A stretch of 64,000 bases of DNA from an uncultured Bacteroidales bacterium (GTDB lineage Bacteria; Bacteroidota; Bacteroidia; Bacteroidales; P3), in contig CALUMK010000001.1 in assembly GCA_944321735.1 (NCBI GenBank), positions 1-64,000 on the forward strand, given 5' to 3'. Under the pieces are notes generated by a model, which searched no databases, was not told where the DNA came from, and saw only the letters and a list, made by a program, of their open reading frames with translations. Made by a program: the position numbers and the translations under genes. Positions 55,424 through 64,000 of this stretch are shown here, piece after piece. Position 1 is the first letter of the stretch; each line of letters opens with the position of its first letter.

Positions 55424-55615
55424 TTATAGGCATATTTTGTATCGTTTCTTTTTATCGTCATATCCCAAAATTTTCACTAATACCCGTTCTCCCAGTTCGA
55501 ACACGTCCATAGTTTTTCCAACCTGTTTCAGTGATGTTCTATGAAACAAATGATTGCGGTAAATTATCTCTGGAATAAGGCATATCCATAGGCAGAGCTT
55601 TCGTATCATTGTCAT
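55424..55615 (-). pseudogene. Possible remnant of an S1/OB-domain gene
   Basis: The 63-residue frame ends with LKQVGKTMDVFELGERVLVK followed by ILGYDDKKKRYKICL, which looks like the second half of an S1 RNA-binding domain. The first ~25 residues are unlike any domain. No complete S1 fold fits, so this is either a fragment or a very short gene. The rest of gap 55252-55913 shows nothing recognisable. Confidence 0.35.
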
Positions 55616-55913
55616 TGTCCTAAGGCAAGACTATCAATTTCTATGTGTTGGCTTAGTCATACCCTCTTTCCTTGATTTATTGTCAGATGCCCGTAAATAT
55701 AGCTGTTGGAGAGGCTTTCTCGGATGTTTCCTTGCGGGAAGAACATGTAATTGTTTCTGGATGGGATGATTTGGATAGGCATAGGGAGGCCTTGTGTCTC
55801 ATGTGGCGGCCATGGGCGGAAAATTTCAAAGAAAGAAGGACACAGTACTGATTATTGATAGCACGAGCAAGCCTAAAGTTACCCTAAAAAGAACTGATGT
55901 CCATACCTTTTTT

Positions 55914-58900
55914 GTCTTAATCCTTGTGGAGGATAGTATCTGAGGGTTGTGGAAATCCGAAGATGAAGAATACTTGCAGTCTTAATCCTTGTTTTTCTGG
56001 AGGATAGTATCTGAGAGTAAGTAAGACTTGGGATTCAATCCCAAAGTCTGAAGTCTTAATCCTTGTTTTTCTGGAGGATAGTATCTGAGTCAATACAAAA
56101 TGAATCAAACCGATGATGAAATACAGTCTTAATCCTTGTTTTTCTGGAGGATAGTATCTGAGCAGCTGGCCAAGGTGTCGGCGGAAGCGGGGGACGCTCT
56201 GTCTTAATCCTTGTTTTTCTGGAGGATAGTATCTGAGATACTATGCCGATAGGCGAAATCAAGCAACCGCCCTGTCTTAATCCTTGTTTTTCTGGAGGAT
56301 AGTATCTGAGGAAAGTACGCAACATCGATTTACCAATATCCATATTGTCTTAATCCTTGTTTTTCTGGAGGATAGTATCTGAGAGGCTGAGGAAAGCCTG
56401 TGCGTTTATAGCAACGTGGTCTTAATCCTTGTTTTTCTGGAGGATAGTATCTGAGTATATGAGCGTATGGTTCAACGCTCGCGGAATCCGTTGTCTTAAT
56501 CCTTGTTTTTCTGGAGGATAGTATCTGAGCCTGATTCCGGCAAACGGACAGTACGCCTCCTTCTTGTCTTAATCCTTGTTTTTCTGGAGGATAGTATCTG
56601 AGTTCCCAAGGACGAGCTGATTGTGTCCGTATGTACGGTCTTAATCCTTGTTTTTCTGGAGGATAGTATCTGAGAAGAAAGCCTGCAAGTTTACAGCAAT
56701 TTGCAGGCTGGTCTTAATCCTTGTTTTTCTGGAGGATAGTATCTGAGCTCTTATGGGCAGACTAATCCCACGCGGTTTTGATTGGTCTTAATCCTTGTTT
56801 TTCTGGAGGATAGTATCTGAGCCCCTACACAAATAAGCGTGCAGGAAGTTACCAAAGGTCTTAATCCTTGTTTTTCTGGAGGATAGTATCTGAGGGGACA
56901 TCTTCCCTCTCTTGCATTGTCCAGGGGAACGTCTTAATCCTTGTTTTTCTGGAGGATAGTATCTGAGGTCAGCAAGTCTTGGGACTCAGTACCCAAAAAA
57001 GAAGTCTTAATCCTTGTTTTTCTGGAGGATAGTATCTGAGGGGATGTGGCGTGTGGATTGCGCCACATCCAAAACATGTCTTAATCCTTGTTTTTCTGGA
57101 GGATAGTATCTGAGGAGAAATCGTTCGACGAGGTTTGCAAGGACAGACTCGTCTTAATCCTTGTTTTTCTGGAGGATAGTATCTGAGTTAATCCCGGCAA
57201 ATGGTGAATTCGCCTCTTTCTTCTTGTCTTAATCCTTGTTTTTCTGGAGGATAGTATCTGAGGTGCTGGCAGCCCTCCGGGGCTTCGCATCCTGTAGGCG
57301 TCTTAATCCTTGTTTTTCTGGAGGATAGTATCTGAGCTACGGAAACAGATTTGCCAAACTTCAAGGACGGCAAAGTCTTAATCCTTGTTTTTCTGGAGGA
57401 TAGTATCTGAGGGCTCGGAATTAGACGTTTTTAAATCTTCAAAAGGTCTTAATCCTTGTTTTTCTGGAGGATAGTATCTGAGTATCAATTAAAAATTAAT
57501 TTAGGGGAATATAATTACCGTCTTAATCCTTGTTTTTCTGGAGGATAGTATCTGAGGAAATGCTATTCGGTACGCCTTGCAAGCCTCGATGCCAGTCTTA
57601 ATCCTTGTTTTTCTGGAGGATAGTATCTGAGCCGCTTCATCTTCACGGAGTCGGCGGACGGCTCGTGGGTCTTAATCCTTGTTTTTCTGGAGGATAGTAT
57701 CTGAGTGAACCACAACTGCGTACCTATCGAAGTGGCAAAGTCTTAATCCTTGTTTTTCTGGAGGATAGTATCTGAGAACGAGGTGGCGTTGAAGTTCGCC
57801 GCCATAGGGGCGGTCTTAATCCTTGTTTTTCTGGAGGATAGTATCTGAGAAGGAAGTTGGTGTCGTAGGTGTGATTTTCACAGAAGTCTTAATCCTTGTT
57901 TTTCTGGAGGATAGTATCTGAGAAGGAAGTTGGTGTCGTAGGTGTGATTTTCACAGAAGTCTTAATCCTTGTTTTTCTGGAGGATAGTATCTGAGATCCG
58001 CATTTGGAAATTGAAAAATGTTATATAAAAACGTCTTAATCCTTGTTTTTCTGGAGGATAGTATCTGAGAGTGCCCAAGGAGGAATTAATGGTGTCAGTA
58101 TGTACTGGTCTTAATCCTTGTTTTTCTGGAGGATAGTATCTGAGTTTTGTAACCGCTATGGAGGCGGCAACAAATGCACCTGTCTTAATCCTTGTTTTTC
58201 TGGAGGATAGTATCTGAGTAAACAGAAAAATTAATACCTTTACAAAATGAAAAGGTCTTAATCCTTGTTTTTCTGGAGGATAGTATCTGAGGCATTCATA
58301 TCCATCATTTCTTGAATGGCAAGAAAGTGTCTTAGTCCTTGTTTTTCTGGAGGATAGTATCTGAGTCTGGCATTGTTCATTGCCTGGATTCTGTTCGTCG
58401 CGTCTTAATCCTTGTTTTTCTGGAGGATAGTATCTGAGAAGGCGTTGTCGTTGAGGTCGATTCGGGTTGCGGTTAGTCTTAATCCTTGTTTTTCTGGAGG
58501 ATAGTATCTGAGGGCAGCCTTCAAAGGTGGAAATCCATTTGGACAGAATGTCTTAATCCTTGTTTTTCTGGAGGATAGTATCTGAGCTTCGTTAAGAAGA
58601 TGGGGGAGAAGATTGAAATCTTGTCTTAATCCTTGTTTTTCTGGAGGATAGTATCTGAGAAGGAAGCCCGTGAAGCAAAAAAGCTTTTGGCTGAGTCTTA
58701 ATCCTTGTTTTTCTGGAGGATAGTATCTGAGAGCCAAAAGTTGCCTACTTTCAAGGAAGAGGGCGGCGTCTTAATCCTTGTTTTTCTGGAGGATAGTATC
58801 TGAGGTGAAATGCTATTCGGTGCGGCTTGCAAGCCTCGAGTCTTAATCCTTGTTTTTCTGGAGGATAGTATCTGAGTCAGCGAAAAAATAAATTCTTGCA

Positions 58901-61900
58901 ATTCCATTACTGTCTTAATCCTTGTTTTTCTGGAGGATAGTATCTGAGGAGGAGGTCAAGTTATGAAGGTATATATGATTCCTGGGTCTTAATCCTTGTT
59001 TTTCTGGAGGATAGTATCTGAGCATTCGAAAAATCATTCGATGAGGTCTGCAAGGACAGGTCTTAATCCTTGTTTTTCTGGAGGATAGTATCTGAGTGCA
59101 TCTGTCGGTAGCCCCTTGGGTGGCGGAGCTGCTGTCTTAATCCTTGTTTTTCTGGAGGATAGTATCTGAGCACCGCTTTGCGCTTTGAAGTTGGTGATAT
59201 CCTCGTGTCTTAATCCTTGTTTTTCTGGAGGATAGTATCTGAGGCGGAGAAGTCGTCTTGTCCATCTGCAAAGATGGGTCTTAATCCTTGTTTTTCTGGA
59301 GGATAGTATCTGAGATTGGCCTGACCAAGGAGACGCCGCGTGCGATTGCAGTCTTAATCCTTGTTTTTCTGGAGGATAGTATCTGAGGATATTGGCCTGA
59401 CCAAGGAGACGCCGCGTGCGATTGCGTCTTAATCCTTGTTTTTCTGGAGGATAGTATCTGAGCACAATCGACAACAATGCAATCTCTCCAACTTCGCTGT
59501 CTTAATCCTTGTTTTTCTGGAGGATAGTATCTGAGTCCCAAAGTATTCAATACCAGAGAAGAAGCCTTGGAATAGTCTTAATCCTTGTTTTTCTGGAGGA
59601 TAGTATCTGAGGTCAGCAAGTCTTGGGACTCAGTACCCAAAAAAGAAGTCTTAATCCTTGTTTTTCTGGAGGATAGTATCTGAGACCTTGAACTGCAAGC
59701 CAAGATTGAAGAATCAAAAGTCTTAATCCTTGTTTTTCTGGAGGATAGTATCTGAGACGACCCGGATAGAGGACATCGAGTATTCCGACCCTGGTCTTAA
59801 TCCTTGTTTTTCTGGAGGATAGTATCTGAGCTTCGCATGTGGCGAAGTATGGGGCAAGGTGTCCAAGGTCTTAATCCTTGTTTTTCTGGAGGATAGTATC
59901 TGAGACCTGGACAGTCATACGTATTGTTAAACAAGTCGGAAGTCTTAATCCTTGTTTTTCTGGAGGATAGTATCTGAGAGGATCGGAAAAATCTCCGGTC
60001 CGTCACTTGCAACCCCGGTCTTAATCCTTGTTTTTCTGGAGGATAGTATCTGAGAAACATAGGAGGCAAAGATATGAAGAAAACTACAAGGCGTCTTAAT
60101 CCTTGTTTTTCTGGAGGATAGTATCTGAGAAGGTGACCAGTTATTGGTCGCCCAGCTTCAGGGTGGCGTCTTAATCCTTGTTTTTCTGGAGGATAGTATC
60201 TGAGTGCTTTCAGTCTCCAGATGCTGAATGCATTTCCTGCGTCTTAATCCTTGTTTTTCTGGAGGATAGTATCTGAGTACTATGACTTCAACGGTAAGAC
60301 GGTGATTGTCAGCGTCTTAATCCTTGTTTTTCTGGAGGATAGTATCTGAGTAATCCCAGCAAACGGGGAGTTTGCCTCATTCTTTTGTCTTAATCCTTGT
60401 TTTTCTGGAGGATAGTATCTGAGCCTGCGACAGAACCTATTGGGGTTTTGTTGGCAGCGGTCTTAATCCTTGTTTTTCTGGAGGATAGTATCTGAGCCTG
60501 TAGGCATAGGCAGGATACGAAGGTTCGTCAGGTCTTAATCCTTGTTTTTCTGGAGGATAGTATCTGAGTGACAAAGATGATATCAAACGCGTTCAGCCTC
60601 CAAATGGTCTTAATCCTTGTTTTTCTGGAGGATAGTATCTGAGGCCAGAACCTGGTCCGCGACACATTCGTGGACAGGATGTCTTAATCCTTGTTTTTCT
60701 GGAGGATAGTATCTGAGCGATGGAGTTCGCGAGAGGGCATGGATTCTGACTCCGTCTTAATCCTTGTTTTTCTGGAGGATAGTATCTGAGACGGAAGAGT
60801 GAACTCCTCGCTACCATCGAGTAGCGTCTTAATCCTTGTTTTTCTGGAGGATAGTATCTGAGAGTTGGGACTCGGTTCCCAAGGAAGAACTGATGGTCGG
60901 TCTTAATCCTTGTTTTTCTGGAGGATAGTATCTGAGGAACTCATGGTGTCAGTGTGCACTGACACCGAAACAGTCTTAATCCTTGTTTTTCTGGAGGATA
61001 GTATCTGAGTCTCCCTATCCACGTCATGCTCGGCTATCCACTCGTCGGTCTTAATCCTTGTTTTTCTGGAGGATAGTATCTGAGGCATACTCCTGGGTTG
61101 CATCATAGGACATAAGGGCAGTCTTAATCCTTGTTTTTCTGGAGGATAGTATCTGAGTTCCCAAGGAAGAACTGATGGTCTCCGTGTGCACGTCTTAATC
61201 CTTGTTTTTCTGGAGGATAGTATCTGAGTCCCTTGCACCTCCGGACCTTCCACCTGTTGGTTGCTTGTCTTAATCCTTGTTTTTCTGGAGGATAGTATCT
61301 GAGCCTTGCTACCATCGAGTAGCAAGGGGCTTCGCCCCATGTCTTAATCCTTGTTTTTCTGGAGGATAGTATCTGAGTGGTGTCAGTGTGCACTGACACC
61401 GAAACAGGGGATGTGTCTTAATCCTTGTTTTTCTGGAGGATAGTATCTGAGAGCTCCAAGGAGGCCGTCTTCCGGAAGGTTGCACCACGTCTTAATCCTT
61501 GTTTTTCTGGAGGATAGTATCTGAGCTATTGATAGTCCATATGCAAGCAACCAATAAGCATCTGTCTTAATCCTTGTTTTTCTGGAGGATAGTATCTGAG
61601 TGCCGGAGCGCAAGGGTCATTCATGGTCAAGCGGGACTGTCTTAATCCTTGTTTTTCTGGAGGATAGTATCTGAGCGCAATGCAGCATGGGGAACACATC
61701 CCCTGTCTCCGTGTCTTAATCCTTGTTTTTCTGGAGGATAGTATCTGAGATTGCGCAGGGGAGCGCAAGGGCGAACTCCTTGCTAGTCTTAATCCTTGTT
61801 TTTCTGGAGGATAGTATCTGAGTCCAATGGAATGTCTCCTTTCGGCATGAAGGGAGGCAGTCTTAATCCTTGTTTTTCTGGAGGATAGTATCTGAGTCCA

Positions 61901-64000
61901 GGAAGTGTGCAAGGAACGGCTGTCATTAGAGGAGTCTTAATCCTTGTTTTTCTGGAGGATAGTATCTGAGACAATTTAATCAAACGATGAGTATCGATGC
62001 CTTCGTAAAGTCTTAATCCTTGTTTTTCTGGAGGATAGTATCTGAGACCTTGCCGGAAGGATTTACATTCAAGTACCTGCTTGTCTTAATCCTTGTTTTT
62101 CTGGAGGATAGTATCTGAGATGTCACCAATAGGTGAGACATGCAGGTTCAACCATGTCTTAATCCTTGTTTTTCTGGAGGATAGTATCTGAGCAAGTCTT
62201 GGGACACGGTTCCCAAGGAAGAACTGATGTCTTAATCCTTGTTTTTCTGGAGGATAGTATCTGAGAGATGACGTCGAAAGAAGGCAGGCTGAGTTTCTGC
62301 TGTCTTAATCCTTGTTTTTCTGGAGGATAGTATCTGAGAGGGTGGCAGGCTTCCTGAGGGCTGTACGAAACTACCTGTCTTAATCCTTGTTTTTCTGGAG
62401 GATAGTATCTGAGTCCAAATCGGCCTGAGTAAAGACTGCCTTATTGTCAGTCTTAATCCTTGTTTTTCTGGAGGATAGTATCTGAGTCCTTGCTACCATC
62501 GAGTAGCAAGGGGCTTCGCCCCCGTCTTAATCCTTGTTTTTCTGGAGGATAGTATCTGAGCATCCAATATAGAGGTATGGTGGGAGTCGTTGGATGTCTT
62601 AATCCTTGTTTTTCTGGAGGATAGTATCTGAGCTGTTGGTTGCTTACATACCTATCTTGTTGATAGTCGTCTTAATCCTTGTTTTTCTGGAGGATAGTAT
62701 CTGAGAAGTCTTGGGACACGGTTCCCAAGGAAGAACTGATGTCTTAATCCTTGTTTTTCTGGAGGATAGTATCTGAGACCAAAAGAGAGTATTTTCATAA
62801 TCAATAACTTAAGTCTTAATCCTTGTTTTTCTGGAGGATAGTATCTGAGAAGAAAAGAAATTCATTATCGACAATTGTCCTTGGAGTCTTAATCCTTGTT
62901 TTTCTGGAGGATAGTATCTGAGTATTGATGTGGCCGGAAGCCTGTTAGAAAGGAGGGTCTTAATCCTTGTTTTTCTGGAGGATAGTATCTGAGCCCTTTT
63001 TTCATTTCCGGTTGAACCGTTCCATTGCTTCGGGTCTTAATCCTTGTTTTTCTGGAGGATAGTATCTGAGAATGCTGGCTGAAACACCAGCCAGAATCCT
63101 GGTCTTGGGTCTTAATCCTTGTTTTTCTGGAGGATAGTATCTGAGTTGTGCAGGGGAACGCAAGAGCGAGCTCCTTGCTACCGTCTTAATCCTTGTTTTT
63201 CTGGAGGATAGTATCTGAGCACCGTGCCAGCCGAGGAACTGGAAAGACTTTTGCGTCTTAATCCTTGTTTTTCTGGAGGATAGTATCTGAGAGATTTTGA
63301 AATCTTCTAAAGGGAACCTGTACTTGTCTTAATCCTTGTTTTTCTGGAGGATAGTATCTGAGTTGCGTATTCCAGTGTTTTCCCGTCCAATGATGTGGGT
63401 CTTAATCCTTGTTTTTCTGGAGGATAGTATCTGAGCGTTCATGTTTCGCGCTCATGAATGTAAGCGGCTGTCTTAATCCTTGTTTTTCTGGAGGATAGTA
63501 TCTGAGAATTTGGGAGAATATAATTATCTTCTGAATTAACCACGTCTTAATCCTTGTTTTTCTGGAGGATAGTATCTGAGTGCAGGCGTTTTGTAGCGGT
63601 CAATGTGTGGCGGTCTTGTCTTAATCCTTGTTTTTCTGGAGGATAGTATCTGAGCTGACGAAATGGAAGCTGTCAGCAAGCAAATAGATTGTCTTAATCC
63701 TTGTTTTTCTGGAGGATAGTATCTGAGATTGCGGTATCGTCAATTTTGGACGAGCCGCAAACGCGTCTTAATCCTTGTTTTTCTGGAGGATAGTATCTGA
63801 GGGGCAAAGGAAGCCCGCGAGGCAAAACACGTCTTAAGTCTTAATCCTTGTTTTTCTGGAGGATAGTATCTGAGTCGGGCCCGTCGTTGGCAACCCCAGA
63901 CGACGTTAAACGGGTCTTAATCCTTGTTTTTCTGGAGGATAGTATCTGAGTTAAACGGAAGCAGGCGGAATTCCTGCTCCTCGATGAGTCTTAATCCTTG
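55914..64000 (-). CRISPR. CRISPR array, 111 repeat units and 110 spacers, continues past window end
   Basis: The 37-bp repeat begins GTCTTAATCCTTGTTTTTCT and ends GGATAGTATCTGAG on the plus strand; spacers are 34-38 bp (mostly 36), period ~73. Transcription is probably on the minus strand: there the repeat ends in ATTAAGAC, like the 5' handle of type I/III crRNAs, preceded by a stem ATCCT/AGGAT. The leftmost repeat (55914-55944) lacks TTTTTC from the loop, as expected of a leader-distal end. One other variant is at 58329-58365 (A to G at position 7). No cas gene lies in the window. Spacers at 57850-57885 and 57923-57958 are identical, as are 56968-57003 and 59612-59647. The last unit (63988-64000) is cut by the window edge. 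Confidence 0.98.

Noticed and set aside
56056-61983. Many minus-strand ORFs with repeated peptides such as RYYPPEKQGLR and QILSSRKTRIKT
   Set aside because: They are translations of the CRISPR repeat in different frames, not proteins.
62414-62449. Spacer beginning TCCAAATCGGCC matches intergenic DNA at 25851
   Set aside because: Only about 12 bases agree, so self-targeting is not supported.
55914-64000. Type II-C or Cas13b-type array
   Set aside because: Repeat length and the ATTAAGAC end are unlike the repeats I know for those types; a cas survey would settle it.

Overview
The window looks like a chromosomal segment of a member of the Bacteroidota, most likely order Bacteroidales. The evidence is a TonB receptor, DUF4374 lipoprotein and PepSY set, proteins with C-terminal type IX secretion (T9SS) sorting tails, an 11-gene complex I operon (nuoA-B-CD-H-I-J-K-L-M-N) without nuoE, nuoF and nuoG, a ~600-residue ribosomal protein S1, and promoters of the form TTTG-N19..22-TAnnTTTG. 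No rRNA, tRNA, transposase or prophage structural gene was seen.

Layout. 1-4.1 kb: the 3' part of a secreted leucine-rich-repeat protein, a small ORF, and an AAA-ATPase/PD-(D/E)XK protein. 4.4-10 kb (minus strand): an iron or heme uptake locus. 10-23 kb: mainly housekeeping genes (tricorn-like protease, DUF4143 ATPase, outer-membrane protein, D-aminoacyl-tRNA deacylase, MFS transporter, ABM monooxygenase, sugar N-acetyltransferase, WYL regulator, HIRAN protein, glycosyltransferase, coaD). 23-36 kb: an accessory region with a GmrSD-like DUF262 protein, two copies of a DNA-deoxyinosine glycosylase gene, a PIN toxin/antitoxin pair, a T9SS cargo gene plus a decayed copy of it, and a minus-strand cassette of a single-chain restriction-modification enzyme, TcmP and a DUF5131 three-Cys-motif protein, preceded by a broken XRE regulator. 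36-42 kb: a short UvrA, rpsA and a HigBA-type toxin/antitoxin pair. 42.3-53.4 kb: the complex I operon. 53.7-55.3 kb: a TPR-like protein with an OB-like tail.

55.9-64 kb is a very large CRISPR array: 111 repeat units (the first shortened, the last cut by the window) and 110 spacers of 34-38 bp, with no cas genes in the window. The repeat ends, in minus-strand orientation, in an 8-nt ATTAAGAC handle behind a short stem, and the degenerate terminal repeat lies at the left. The array is therefore probably transcribed right to left, with leader and cas genes beyond base 64000.

The most striking observation is in the spacers. At least nine groups of spacers encode, on the plus strand, variants of the same short peptides; one group has eleven members tiling one motif and another runs across a stop codon into a hairpin. 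All nine groups read in the coding sense on the plus strand, so the inferred crRNAs are antisense to the target mRNAs. This fits an RNA-sensing (type III-like) system that repeatedly sampled a few diversified target genes.

Intergenic DNA carries several dispersed, partly palindromic repeat families. One supplies two diverging promoters between dtd and the MFS gene, and one has terminal stems whose sequence changes between copies while pairing is kept.
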